Positions 33,955 to 45,546 of a stretch of 64,000 nt of DNA are shown one piece after another. How positions within the stretch are numbered: position 1 is the first letter of the stretch; each line of letters starts with the position of its first letter. Below the pieces are notes generated by a model. It was not told the origin of the DNA. It saw only the letters and a list, made by a program, of their open reading frames with translations, and ran no database searches. The translations under genes and the position numbers were made by a program. The stretch is from Phialocephala subalpina (Eukaryota; Ascomycota; Leotiomycetes; Helotiales; Mollisiaceae), in contig FJOG01000007.1 in the NCBI GenBank assembly GCA_900073065.1, positions 235,852-299,851 on the forward strand. The letters are read 5' to 3'.

Positions 33955-35055
33955 ATGGACAAGAAAGTAGACGACGATAACATCCAGCATGATGGCAAGA
34001 AGCAGGTGCCAGGCTATCCCAGCCTTGCAGGGAAAATGGGAGCCACTCCCCAACACGCTATTCTACGAAGTTTTTCGGCTCTGGGAATGCAGAATCTGCT
34101 TTACTATCAAGCAGAGCTGGTATATGTAGAGGATAGACTGCGGAAGGTTGAAACAAGGTGTTTGGCTCAAGGAGACGGAAGTAAACAGTACCAATTCGCG
34201 AGAGACTGGGATGAGTTGAGGAGGAGTTGGAAAGCTCGTCTTTGGGACGAGAAGGACGACGGAAGTGACAACTTGAGATTGCTCTCTAGTTCGAGCGGTG
34301 CTGGAACCTCATGCTTTGACGACATCCCCAGAGGCACCGATGGTGAGCTGCTCCGTCTGGTACTGCGGCTTCGAGCAACTCTAAAGCAATACAGTAGGTT
34401 GATTCACCTACTCAACTTTCTTATCATTCCAGAAAGCTCACATATCAACGTGATAGACAAGGCTGTGATCCAACAGTTCTCTATGTCAAATCTACCACAA
34501 CCAGATGCACAAGATCTGCATCACCTAAAACAATGGCTGGCCGATCCCAAAGGAGGAGACTACTCCCTGGATGGCATCGATTCCGGTCTCTGGGAATCAT
34601 CAGATGATCTCTTCGCCCTCCGAGAACGCCCAGATACAGACAAACTTTCTGAATGGGTGGTTCAAGACATGTTGCCTTACTATCACAGACACCTTGGTCG
34701 GATATTCAAGAGGCCTGATCCGGAAGGAGATAGCTCGGTGACGTATACAGAAAACTATTTTCTGTCTGCGTTCGTCACCATTCTTTCTTCTGCCCTTATT
34801 GTTGTTCCCGTTGTTGTGCTCCACGCTGTGAAGCTGATGAATATACGACTTGGTCTACTTGCGTTGTTCACAGTCATCTTCTCGCTTTGCGTGTCGGCGC
34901 TGACCAATGCTAAGAGAGGTGAAGTGTTTGTTGCTACTGCTACGTGAGTTCAATCTCCTCCCCCGAGCTTCCATTGGAACTCGGAGCTGATAGGCTTTAG
35001 GTTCGCTGCCGTGCAAGTGGTGTTCATTGGGACCTCGAGCCCTTCCACGCTGTAA
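33955..35055 (+). CDS. DUF6594-type fungal membrane protein
   Basis: A member of a large filamentous-ascomycete family of unknown function. Two exons, 33955-34943 and 35001-35055, give 347 aa; the second exon supplies the last 17 residues. The N-terminal part has the family pattern GYPSLAGKMG, then FSALGMQNLLYYQAELVYVE with LRKVE and RDWDELRRSW. Near the C-terminus there are three closely spaced membrane segments: FLSAFVTILSSALIVVPVVV, LGLLALFTVIFSLCVSAL, and ATATFAAVQVVFIG, the last made by joining the two exons. The hinge TNAKRGEVFVATATFAAVQ is the family's strongest motif. The protein is full length and probably sits in an internal or plasma membrane. There is no functional hint from neighbours. 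Confidence 0.85.
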
Positions 35056-35391
35056 CGTCACGGAGGAGCGAAGAGCAGATGGGGAGATGGTTGGAGGAAG
35101 ATTGCTGGACGTTGGCTTACGCTTGTTTGCCCAACAAAACGTGCTCCAAACCTCCTAAGCGAGGCTCCTTGAACTTAGTGAGTACACCTAGTCCTGTCTT
35201 CTTGACCTTAACTACTCGGGTAAGCCACAGGCGCTAATAGGTTGAAGGCGAAGGATAACGTGGCCGGAGTAACGAAATCGATACTGACAATTTTCAGGAA
35301 GAACAGAACGTATTGGGACACTACAAGATACAGGGCATGAAGACATAAGCTATGATGCAGAAAGTATGGTTGTACATTAAATATCAAGTGC
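35056..35391. other. Convergent 3' intergenic region
   Basis: About 335 bases between the stops of the DUF6594 gene and the URI gene. Nothing recognised. Confidence 0.5.
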
Positions 35392-37325
35392 TTATGATCT
35401 CGCCAATCTCGCAGCCTTGAACCTACTCATCTTCTTCGGCCCACCCTCTTGCTCAGTGAAAGGCACCACCTCACTCTCTTCTTCTTTCATGAATCCGCCT
35501 TGCTTCTGGATCATCCTATTCCTCATCTTGTGATACTCGGTAGCAATCTCCTGGTTGAGCAGATGTGGATCCATCTCATCAGGTGGTGCCGCGTTGGTGT
35601 CCAAGGCTACATCGCGTTCGACGATTTTATTCGCGAGGATCGCGTTCTTTGGTCCAGTTGGTACTGTATGCGTGGTGTCTGTAGCTGGACTGAACTGGAT
35701 TGGTGTGGAGAATGGTTTCGGGGTAGATGATGTTGCTGGGTGTAGAGACAAGGAAGAAGATGCAAGAGGACCGTTGAGAACATGGCCTGTAGGGCCTGCA
35801 GAAAGTCGAGATGCCTTGAACCGTGAAGTTTTTTTTGGCGTTAGTGTTGGGGCAGACGCCGGTTCAGCAGCAGTGGTTCGTTCCACAATGTCGCTAACAG
35901 GAGCCATCAATCTTTTCGGTCCAGACTTTGGGACAGCTGGCACTGGCACTGGGGCTGGAGCTGGAGCTGGAGAGATGTCGAGATCCTCTGAGAAGCTGAC
36001 GGACTTCTTGGTAGAGGTGTCCGTAGCACTATTCTCCTGGGTCTTATTTTTCTTGATCGAACTTGTGAGATTGTCCTTGGAGGGTTGGGACTTTGGATTA
36101 GTACCATCTTGGCCATTGATAGTGACTCGTCCGATGCCCTCCTGTACAATGTCATATTCGGGGGCAGGCACATCCTTGCCAACATTCTGCATGGCTCTGA
36201 CACCAAGTCTCTCTTCCAATTCAATCATCCGCTGTCTCAGTTCGTCGTCGATGACTTTCCTTGTTGACTTTCCAAAGGCATCCTCATCATCCGTTTCGCT
36301 CGTGCCATCTTCGTAGTCTTCGTCTGACCAATCACTTCCTTCTTCAAGTTCCAATTCTGCAACCACTGCCCCAACCTCAGACATACCATACTGCAGCATC
36401 TCGCGGCGTAAGGCAGCATCCTCGGGAGATTCGTTCTTGGGAATAATCGGAGGTTCTGATGGTTTCTCTTCTGATTGCTTTGCCAATTTCATGATCTCTT
36501 CGACTCTCTTGGCGGTGTGTGACCTTTGGGGTTCAGGACCTGGCTTGGTATCTTCTGAGAAGGCAACTCCTTTCTTCTTAGACTTTGCGGCATCTTTTCG
36601 GGGTTTAGAGGTGTCTTTCGGGGACTTGGGGGTGTCTTTTGGTGGCTCGGAGTTACTTTCTGGGCTTGTGATGTGCTTTGAGGTCGATGGAGATAGCTTA
36701 TTATCTGAAGATCCAGGAGTCAGCTATTGTTTGTTCAAATGTCCCAGGAACATAAGGACATTAGAATATGGGGGTTTGAGCTTCACTTACCCGCTGGCAG
36801 ATCCTTTACACCGACTTTTTTCAAAACTTCCAGCAGCTGCGGTCTGGCGTCCCCAGGAGTCGATGTGCGGCTTGCTATAATATTCCCTTCGTCATCCAGC
36901 TCCTCAATAATCTCCGTCATTGGTAATCCCTCCTCATTCCTGATCTCCGGTGCACTGATGATGCTCGCGGCCGCAAGCTTATTGTCCGCCGTCTCAATCT
37001 GCTTCTGAATCGTCCTGACATTCTGCTCAACGTAATCGATTCTCCTATCCAGCAAGTTCACAACTTGGGCAGCGGGCCGTGGTGGGACTCCGAGCAGCTC
37101 TTCGATCTCCTTCTTGGTAAGCAGCTCGCCGTCATACTTATTTGCGATGGCGAGAAGTTGTTCCTGATTGGGCTCTGTCTCTAATATTTCTTCCTTCAGA
37201 CCCTCATATTCTGCTTCCCACATCTGCCAGTGGCGCATAGACTTCTGCAGCTTTTCTATGTTCTCCTCCAGAAGCTGGCGATGCCTCTCGAGGTCGAGGA
37301 AGCTGTCCTTCACAGCCTGCGCCAT
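35392..37325 (-). CDS. BUD27: Prefoldin-like URI1/Bud27 protein
   Basis: Unconventional prefoldin that helps assemble RNA polymerases through Rpb5 and links to TOR signalling. Two exons, 37325-36791 and 36704-35392, give 615 aa. The N-terminal 150 residues form a prefoldin alpha-type coiled coil (FLDLERHRQLLEENIEKLQK, then KKEIEELLGVPPRPAAQVVNL and RIDYVEQNVRTIQKQIETA), followed by ELDDEGNIIASR. The middle is disordered and acidic (SDWSDEDYEDGTSETDDED). The C-terminal region carries two copies of an SRFKA-(A/S)-RL motif (KTSRFKASRLS and KMSRFKAARLARS at the very end), as in fungal Bud27. The splice junction keeps GAT-NKL in frame. The gene is divergent from the Cep57-like gene. Confidence 0.88.
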
Positions 37326-37873
37326 CTTTTCGGTTTACCTTGTATGCAGTGCAGCTCTCTTGTGCTGAGTGATATAGACGTGAAGGCTAAATCGAGGCAG
37401 ACGCTTCAATAGAAACCCTTGCCTTGGTGGGAGATTGAGTGAACGTTCGAGGTTGCGTGGTTTGCGAAGAAAAAGAAGCAGACACTTTATCGATAAGAAT
37501 TTTGAAAATACGACAGTGGTTCGTATATTTTCGTTATCGGATCTTGGTTTTACTTGAAGTTTACCGTATACGGAGCATTTACCGAAATGAAATCTCACTC
37601 TGGGGTTGCAACAACCGCATCCATCCAAATACCGTGGGACATTCAACTCGGTCCAGGCGAACAGTATTTCTTGTTGCGTTGCGAGAAGACTGATTGACCT
37701 CCAGGATCGCTTCTTCAGTTAACTTGAATATCCTGCGATTCCAGGGACATTCTTCCAGGTTTACGGTAATCTCAGAAGTGGCTTGTTTAGCGTCACGCTA
37801 ACCGCTCGGGGCGACATCAAAACATCAACAAGCTTCGCGATCCAAGTCGCGAAATCAACATCCAAATAATACA
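37326..37873. promoter_or_regulatory. Divergent promoter region, BUD27 and Cep57-like gene
   Basis: About 550 bases between two divergent start codons, so it must hold both promoters. I see no TATA box in the expected place and no recognisable binding site, as is usual for housekeeping genes. Confidence 0.4.
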
Positions 37874-39730
37874 ATGTCCGACACCAGCAGGGACAATTCT
37901 TTTACAGTCTCGTCTGATTTTAGAATTAGGGATACCGCGAAGAAACATTACAAATACGCCCGCTGGAATCAGACACAATCGCAGCAATTTTCCATAGATA
38001 CCGCTGCAATCGCGACTGCCTTTCCCGATTTTACTCAAGGAAGCACCTCGGACGGAACAATTTTCGGAAAGAACGATTCTCAACAGCTCCCAGCTAGGCG
38101 CGTCCAGGACACTTCTTTTCAGACCCTTCCAAAGTCCCAGACATCCAAGGACATCCATTTCAACACCATCAAGAATACTACCGATATGCTCCGTACTACA
38201 AGCATGGCTGCCAATCCCAACTCCTCCCCATATGTATCTAACGCCAGTCGAACAACTTCAGGTGAACGTAAACAACTAGCTGAACTCCGCGCCCAAGTCC
38301 AATCCGACACCGAAAACTCGACCATGGGCACCGAAAGAACATCTACCTTCCCCACGTCGAAGCCGCGAGGCTCGAGATTCGCAAACAACAAGGCGGACTC
38401 TCAACAGACACCTGCCAATATCTCGGCGCGGTTCACATCACCTGCGAAATCGGTCACGCGAAGCGGCGCGCAACCTACCCCTACCCAAACCTCGTTCATC
38501 ATCCAGGCAGGCGGGGACATGACCGGCAGGGATATGGAGGATTCGGGACTTCCAGTCATTGTCGAGCATGGCGAGATTCAGGAGCGAAAGTCATCTGCGC
38601 GACGATTCAGACGCGTCAGCGCCATTCGTACCCCAGAGGAGGAAGAGGAGATTTGGCTTCTCGCGGAAAAGCTCAAGGCAGAGAATGCCGCACTCAAATC
38701 ACAAGCCGCCTACCAACACCATGTCAATCACAACCTGCATGAGCAGAACGAGAAGGCTATTCGAGAATTGGCCGAGTTTAGGACTAAGATGACCTCTGAC
38801 TTCGATGTCAAGTTTACCGAGATGTCGCGAAGAATGGATATGGTCATGTCCGAAAATACATCAATGAAGGAGGAAAACGCAGCGATCAAGGCAAATACTG
38901 CGGCTTTGAGTCACCGAAAGGAAGTGGAAGCACACGAGATCTCAAGATTGGAGACAGAATTGGCTCGACTCCGCACGAACATCCAGGAGACAAATACCGA
39001 CCTGCAATTCGAGCTTCCGAATCCAAAGCCTCAAAATTCTCCTTCACGCACCATTAGGAGAGAATCTAGAGTCGAATTTACCAACAATACCGATGTCCGA
39101 TTCGAGCAGGGACAATCAAAAGCTCAATCGACGGCTCAAACCTCGAGACCACAATCCGGCTACGACACCCAAGGAACCAACACCGACATGACGGTTGAGA
39201 TCACGAACCTGAAGCCTCAGAACGCAACCACTCGTTCGATCAGATCCGAGTCTAGAGGCGAATTCCAGGGAGTTAACACCAACACCAACGTCCAATTTGA
39301 GAATACCAGGACGAAGACTCAGAAAACCTCCACTCAGACCGTCAGACCAGACTCTCACGTCGAATTCCAAGGCACCAATACCGGCATGTCATTCGATGTC
39401 CAGCCAAAGCTGAGGACTCGAAAGGCCCAACCATTCAGACCCAGATCAGCTGCCGAGGAACCTACTCTCCGTCCTTCAGTCGATCCCGAGCAAGCTTTGG
39501 CAATTGTAATGTCCCAGCTCAATGAGGAGATTGCTAGGTTGAAGGAGGAGTATCAACAAGTGGAATCACAGTACATGGCCCTTGACCCAGCTGTGAAGAA
39601 ACGTATGCGGAAGGAGTTGAAGACGGAAATGGATAGGGTTATGCAGTTGATTGACAGAAAGTGCGACCAGGTGTACCTACTTCAAGACGTCCAGGAGGGT
39701 ATCTTGCCATACGAGGTTGGTCAGGATTAA
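37874..39730 (+). CDS. Cep57/Ppc89-like spindle pole body protein
   Basis: Probable structural protein of the microtubule-organising centre. Single exon, 618 aa. The N-terminus has KKHYKYARWNQTQSQQFSID. A coiled coil spans about residues 255-385 (EEEEEIWLLAEKLKAENAAL onward). The C-terminal 75 residues (EQALAIVMSQLNEEIARLKE, YMALDPAVKKRMRKELKTE, IDRKCDQVYLLQDVQEGI) match the Cep57 microtubule-binding domain shared with fission yeast Ppc89. Between coil and tail lie about five imperfect repeats of roughly 32 residues, each starting NT(D/N/G). Family placement rests on the C-terminal domain; the exact orthologue name is uncertain. Confidence 0.75.
   Translation: MSDTSRDNSFTVSSDFRIRDTAKKHYKYARWNQTQSQQFSIDTAAIATAFPDFTQGSTSDGTIFGKNDSQQLPARRVQDTSFQTLPKSQTSKDIHFNTIKNTTDMLRTTSMAANPNSSPYVSNASRTTSGERKQLAELRAQVQSDTENSTMGTERTSTFPTSKPRGSRFANNKADSQQTPANISARFTSPAKSVTRSGAQPTPTQTSFIIQAGGDMTGRDMEDSGLPVIVEHGEIQERKSSARRFRRVSAIRTPEEEEEIWLLAEKLKAENAALKSQAAYQHHVNHNLHEQNEKAIRELAEFRTKMTSDFDVKFTEMSRRMDMVMSENTSMKEENAAIKANTAALSHRKEVEAHEISRLETELARLRTNIQETNTDLQFELPNPKPQNSPSRTIRRESRVEFTNNTDVRFEQGQSKAQSTAQTSRPQSGYDTQGTNTDMTVEITNLKPQNATTRSIRSESRGEFQGVNTNTNVQFENTRTKTQKTSTQTVRPDSHVEFQGTNTGMSFDVQPKLRTRKAQPFRPRSAAEEPTLRPSVDPEQALAIVMSQLNEEIARLKEEYQQVESQYMALDPAVKKRMRKELKTEMDRVMQLIDRKCDQVYLLQDVQEGILPYEVGQD
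38990..39450 (+). repeat. Five imperfect ~32-residue repeats in the Cep57-like protein
   Basis: Units begin NTDLQFEL, NTDVRFEQ, NTDMTVEI, NTNVQFEN and NTGMSFDV, and each continues with a KxQ or similar segment, then R-x-(E/D/Q)-S and an aromatic or E-F residue. At the DNA level the units are diverged, so the repeats are maintained or old rather than a recent expansion. Confidence 0.6.
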
Positions 39731-41936
39731 GTATGACATGGTTACTGGAGATGATGAGCGAATGATATGGCAGGAAAACAGTGTTTCGATCATACCAGTC
39801 CTTCTAGGACTTTTAGAGAGAGCATTCTGAGCGGTTATTAGCATTTTTTTGTTGGAGTTGAAGGAGGAGTTTTGCCATCAGGAGTTTACGGAGGCATTGG
39901 ACTGAAAAAGTCCTTACTTGTATGAATAGGATATTAACAATCAACGACTGAACGAACCGATTTCTATAGTCCCAATTTCTCTGGTACATTCAAAAACATA
40001 TGCAAAGATACATACGGTAGCTGCAGAAAGTTCTCAGCCTCGTGTGAAGGGTTCGGTCTGGGCAATCCAAATTGAAGGCATGTCGGGTCCCGGCACAGTA
40101 AGAAACGGAGGAACCTTGACCCATCCAGGAAGGTATTTCGTGACTCACGTTTATTGCGCCCTGTAGCTGACCGGACCTTACTAAAGAGGCAAAACAAATT
40201 TCCACAGCTTGCTTATATTTCTTGCTCTTCCCCTCAAAATTGCTCTGTGTTCTGTTCTGATACAAGCTAGGTATCACGAAAATGGTTGTTGTCGCTCACG
40301 ATGCTTGTTCACGATCACGACTTGGCAGCACAACGCCACGCACGGTGTTTGAATAAGTACCTTCTTCTTCAAGAGGTAATCCGAAATAGAAGCTTTGGTC
40401 TATCGAGTTAGATATGCAAGCGTTCATCGAAACGGGCCACACGATGCATCCCAAGGCCAACCACAATATTTTGCGATGCTGCAATCAGTGAGAGTTCCCG
40501 AAGTGGCGTTCCAGGCGTTCAGCCCATTGCTTATCTGGCCGCCATGATCGAGACTCCTCCTTCGAGAAGAAATGGCTGAAGCCGCTGAGCAGAAGGCGTC
40601 CGCAGCATTCGAGACCCGTGGACGCAGAGTCGCAATCACCGAGGCATCTCCAGCGCCATCCGCAACGCATTCCCGCCACGTCCAAATCTTCATCAGCAAG
40701 AAATTGATGTTCGAGAGAGGCAATCTTGTCGGTTTTCCCGACACCAAGAGTTGATGTTCACGGCTCGGTCTTGGTTATTCTTGGAGTTCTTGGATGCCAA
40801 CGAAAGAAGCAACTGTCAAGCAAATCGAAGCTCACTCAAGCATCGGATTCCCAATGGTGTTCAAGCGGGCAAAGACTTCTTGGGGAGTGCTTGGCAGTTG
40901 GCCAGCTACCCCCAGTTTTCAAGTCACCTTCCTAAGTGAGACAAGCGACGTTCTTTCACGATGGTGCTGCCCCCAGTCGACCTCCCGTGGACGGTGCGTG
41001 CGGTGCTCAAGTGAGGAATCCAACGTGTGGAAGCGAGAAGACTGGGGCTCAGAAATAACGGCAGTCGACCATGGTCTTGCGTGCTTCAATATCGTTGCCA
41101 TAGCGCGTCGCACAGAGAGTAATATCCTTCGTATAGCCTAGTGTCGTGCGGACAGGAGGATCCCATTATCAAATTTATATTCGAGTTTGGCAGGAGACAA
41201 GGTTTCCCGTCGACGATTTGAATTCCTGTTTAGATGTCCACCTCGGCTTGCAGCGCCCATTCTGTTCCTTATCTCTTGGGAAGCTTTTCACTATCTCCAA
41301 CACTTCAAGCCTCGCCCACTCGTTAACTTGCTACTAACAAGGCTCACCGGGCCACCGAGGCGCACAATCAGCCTTGGCATACAGTTGAGGTTGAACAAAG
41401 AAACGGCCTCCTGCTTCTTTTAGACGCGTCCCGAGGCTACCATTGGCCTTGGGTGCTTCTAGCCTGCTTGTCGTCTTCCCCGATTACACCAATCTACACT
41501 GTCAATGTTGGAGAGCTGGGAAAACGGGAATGAATGCGAGGCGATAGCATTGGTCGAGTCCTGTCCATGTGTCTGTCATTTATGTCAAGGATCCGGAGTA
41601 TCTTCCTATTCTCAATAACCTTCAGCTTTTGATTGGCTCTTCTTCACTTGATATCGTTCTGGAAGTGTTCTGGTTCAGAAATGATGGTCGGACCAGGATC
41701 GTGAGAGCCATACATTGTCGGTGCCACAATCAATCCTGGCCGCAGACTGGTGGGTTAGATTTCACTGATTGGGACCTTGCAATGCTCTTGGCGAGCATGG
41801 GCAAGCCCGAGACCAAATTCCCAGCTGGAGGGAAAGCTATATGAGGGGTCTTGTATCCCTCGTTGTTTGAGGGCGGGTCGTGGACGAGCATCATTACTTA
41901 CCAGACACTCATAGTCATCACCCAACAGCCGCAACG
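39731..41936. other. 2.2-kb gene gap upstream of the peptide transporter
   Basis: Many short overlapping frames on both strands (none over about 120 codons) and no motif recognised. The base composition is not AT-rich. It may contain a long regulatory region for the nutrient-controlled peptide transporter, or an unrecognised RNA; the sequence shows me neither directly. Confidence 0.4.
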
Positions 41937-43927
41937 ATGGGCAGTACGTGCCCACTTTTTGTTGCGTATCGTTATACAAATATACTGACACTTCGCAGAG
42001 GACAACGTTATCGACGATACCTTCACCTCGGCCCCCGAGCCAGTTCTCGCTGGGCTCGACGGTCATCACCACGGTGTTCTCAAGACCGTTCACGATGATG
42101 GCATGTACGATAATGGTCACGTTATTCCCACTGAGGAGGAGCTCGAGACTCTTCCCAAGATCGCTGGTACCATGCCATGGAGTGCATACATGCTTTGCGG
42201 AGTAGAATTCGCTGAGCGTGCGTCATACTACGGCTGCAAGCAAGTATTCAAGAACTTCATCAGAGCTCCTCTTCCCGATGGAGGCAATGGTGCTGGAGCT
42301 CCTCCTCGAGGCTCCCAGAAGACTGCTGGTGCTCTTGGAAAGGGTACTGTCATTGCTTCTGCCATGACTGATGCGTTCACTTTCCTCGCATATGCGCTGT
42401 AAGCTCGCTTCCATCAATTCAGACGGCAGGGTACTAACGATTGTGCAGACCCATCTTCGGTGGTTGGCTCGCTGATGCTCACTGGGGGCGATTCAAGACT
42501 ATCTGCTGGGGTGTCGCCATCTGCGGTGTTGCCCACGTTATCATGATCATCTCTGCCATCCCAAACGTCATCCAAGCTGGTCACGCTATCGGTCCCTTCG
42601 CTCTTTCGCTTTACATGTTGGCTATTGGTGCAGCTATGTTCAAGCCCAACATTGCACCAACCGTCCTCGACCAGAACCCACACAAGCGACCCCACGTTAT
42701 CACCAAGAAGGATGGAAGCAAGGCTATCGTCGACCCCGAGGCTACTTCTGAGTCTGTTATGCTGTGGTTCTACCTTCTTATCAACATCGGTGCCTTCTTC
42801 GGTGTTGCTACCGCTTATCTCGCCAAGTATGTTGGATTCTGGGCTTCATACCTTCTCCCAGGTATCATCTACTTCATGCTTCCCGTCCTCTTATTCTTCG
42901 TCAACAAGCGTCTCGTCAAGCTCCCTGCTGGAGGTTCTGCGCTAGCCGACTTCTGCGCCGTTGTCTTCCTCGCTCTCCGAAAGAACGGTATCAAGGGTTT
43001 CGGTCGCAAGGGTTTCTGGAACAAGGCGAAGCCATCTGTTCTCGCTGCTTCTGGTGACAGCCGAGTCGTTCACTGGGATGACCAATTCGTAAGTTCTCAC
43101 TGCCGCCACGCTTCACTCGCTCCTTGCTAACATCATCACAGGTCGACGATGTCCGCCGAACAATGGCAGCTTGCGCCATCTTCCTCTTCTTCCCCATCCA
43201 ACAAATCAACGACGGTGGTCTCGGAGCCGCCGCCAACGCTCAATCCGCCTCCCTCACTTCAAACGGGGTCCCCAACGACGTCCTCGACAACCTCAACCCC
43301 CTCGCCATCATCGTCTTGATCCCAATCATGAACCACGGCATCTATCCTCTCCTCCGCAAGCTCGGCATCCGCTTCGGTCCCATCGCTCGCATGACCTTCG
43401 GTTTCCTCATCGCTGCTATCGGCGCCGCCTCATACGCCGTCATCCAATACGAGATCTACCAAACCTCTCCATGCGGCTATCAAGCCTCAACCTGCGAAGT
43501 TGGAACTGGAGTCTCCCACCTCAGTCTTTGGCTATACGCTATCCCTACCGCCGTCACTGCTTGCTCCGAAGTATTCATCAATGTCACTGCTTACGGAATC
43601 GCATACTCTCGTGCTCCTCAGAATATGAAGGGATTCGTGATGGCGTTGTCATTATTCATGACTGCTATATCTACTGCGATTTCGCTGGCTACTGCTGATG
43701 CTATTCAAGATCCGTATTTGATTTGGTGTTTTGCGGTTCCGAGTGTGGTGGGATTCATTGCTGCGTTTGTGTTTTATTGGCTATTCAGACATCTTGACGA
43801 TGAGGAGTTCTTTGTTGGGAGTGATAGGGATATTGCTGCTGCAGGTCACACGAGCACTGGATCGAGGGACGAGGAGGATAGTCTTAATGAGAAGAGAGCT
43901 GCTGCTGTGAGCGAGAAGGGATTGTAA
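41937..43927 (+). CDS. PTR2: PTR2-type proton-coupled di/tripeptide transporter
   Basis: POT-family symporter importing small peptides across the plasma membrane. Four exons, 41937-41943, 41999-42398, 42449-43088 and 43142-43927, give 610 aa. The first exon is only seven bases (ATGGGCA). The ExxERxxYY signature appears as EFAERASYYG, and the POT signature FYxxINxG as FYLLINIGAFFG. About twelve hydrophobic spans can be counted, with the fungal extra loop HKRPHVITKKDGSKAIVDPE between the first and second half, and GYQASTCEVG in a late loop. The cytosolic C-terminus is acidic. It is complete, with strongly biased codons suggesting high expression. Confidence 0.95.
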
Positions 43928-44237
43928 GGAGGTTGTAATGCAGTGCAGTGCTGGGCACTGACGTGGCAGACGATGGAGAGAGTGATTAGTAGTTGATACC
44001 CGATGCGAGAGAGGGAAGATGAGTCAATATGAGATGATATAATGAATCGATATTCTATTTTGCATCCTACTAAATGTCTTACCTCCATCATATGCGACGA
44101 TTAGACGAGCTACCGACGACCTTACTGTTAACTCATAATTATAATTACTCTACTTTAAATATTCGTTGCTATTCCCAACATCCCCAACGCCACCGATCCC
44201 AGCAAACACCAATCAACTCCCACATCTCATATCGCCC
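43928..44237. other. Convergent 3' intergenic region
   Basis: About 310 bases between the stops of PTR2 and the SRPBCC-like gene. Nothing recognised. Confidence 0.45.
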
Positions 44238-44944
44238 TCACTTCTTCCCCTCAGCCTCATACCTCCTGACACACTCCCCTCTCAAATCCTCATTGAACTT
44301 TGCAAATTTCTTCTTCAGATCCCACCCACCCATCCTATCTCATCAGTCAGCCATTATCATCACACCCCTCTCATTCTCTCAATACCAGAAAGATAAACTC
44401 ACCATCAACAACCAAAACACCTCCCATAAACCCACTCGCCTCCTCACTCTGCGTAAACATCGTCCCCTGCACCTTCTTTCCCTCAACTACTTTTTCAGCA
44501 TCGACGTATTAGAATGATCGAATAGCTACAAGACCGTGCCATACTCCTTTCCATCTCAATGCGCTGTTCGAGTTTTCGAGGACGGTGAGGAAGGCTTCGC
44601 CGCCCCAGAATGTGGCGTGGAGTCTGTCTCCAGGTACTAATTTCTCTCCTATTCGACGAATTAGCCTTATGTTTTGCTCAAAACTATAAAGAACAGAGGA
44701 GAAGAAGTTTGAGACAGAGAATGGTTTTGGAACTAAAAGATGAAGACTTACCGGTGATTTTTGATGGATCAGGAATCGGAGGATTGGTCTTCGATTGGTT
44801 TTGTGGTGAAGATGGCAAGAGAGGAGCGAGGGAGGTCACGTATGATTTATCCCAGTCGGTAAGGTGAGGGAAATCGAGGAATGTTGAGCGGACGAGCATG
44901 GGTGGGACGTTAGGGATGAAGAGGGAGGAGGAGACTTTTGTCAT
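44238..44944 (-). pseudogene. SRPBCC-like gene with one in-frame stop
   Basis: Resembles small fungal START/SRPBCC-fold proteins that bind hydrophobic ligands. Exon 1 (44944-44752) reads MTKVSSSLFIPNVPPMLVRS then TFLDFPHLTDWDKSYV; exon 2 from 44648 continues LVPGDRLHATFWGGEAFLTV then LENSNSALRWKG, the family's GDRL and LENS-x-x-x-RW-x-G pattern. A TAA at 44509-44511 then interrupts, but the same frame goes on sensibly (YVDAEKVVEGKKVQGTMFTQ then SEEASGFMGG) and, after a possible intron with a weak acceptor (TGATGAG), ends MGGWDLKKKFAKFNEDLRGE...AEGKK at 44238. Either a point mutation truncates the protein to 110 aa, or my intron model is incomplete. TAA could derive from CAA by one C-to-T change. 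Confidence 0.5.
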
Positions 44945-45046
44945 GGTGGTAGAGGTGGTAGTGGTCTTAGTGAGAGGACTTGTAAGAGCCGTGAGGGTTT
45001 TAGTGACTTTTTATCTCGGTTTCGATTGGATTTGGTGGTGATGATT

Positions 45047-45546
45047 TGAGAGTCGAGATGTGCAGATGGGATGAGATAGGTAGCGACGATATTTGGTACT
45101 TCTCTCTCAATCGTTTCTTCCCTTCATATACAATCTTCTCCCTCCTCCAAATTTCGCATTCGCTTCGCCCACCATCTCAAAATCACAAACACCGGACCAT
45201 CCTCCTAACCATCATGAAGCTGTGCCCCTCATTCGTCGTCTAGCAACCAATAATTTCCCGTCCCTCGTAACCGCTTAAGAAAAGGGGAGCCGACGGTGAG
45301 AGTCGAGATGTGCAGATGGGATGAGATAGGTAGCGACGATATTTGGTACTTCTCTCTCAATCGTTTCTTCCCTTCATATACAATCTTCTCCCTCCTCCAA
45401 ATTTCGCATTCGCTTCGCCCACCATCTCAAAATCACAAACACCGGACCATCCTCCTAACCATCATGAAGCTGTGCCCCTCATTCGTCGTCTAGCAACCAA
45501 TAATTTCCCGTCCCTCGTAACCGCTTAAGAAAAGGGGAGCCGACGG
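45047..45546. repeat. Perfect 250-bp tandem duplication
   Basis: 45047-45296 and 45297-45546 are identical head-to-tail copies with a period of exactly 250 (AGTCGAGATGTGCAG at 45051 and 45301). I found no difference, so the duplication is recent or homogenised. It lies 100-600 bases upstream of the SRPBCC-like gene on the minus strand. Each copy includes a CCCCT/AGGGG stress-element-like core near its right end. Confidence 0.9.

Noticed and set aside
35555..36316. 253-codon plus-strand frame inside the URI/Bud27 gene
   Set aside because: Antisense shadow of the disordered Ser/Pro/Glu-rich part of the real minus-strand gene.
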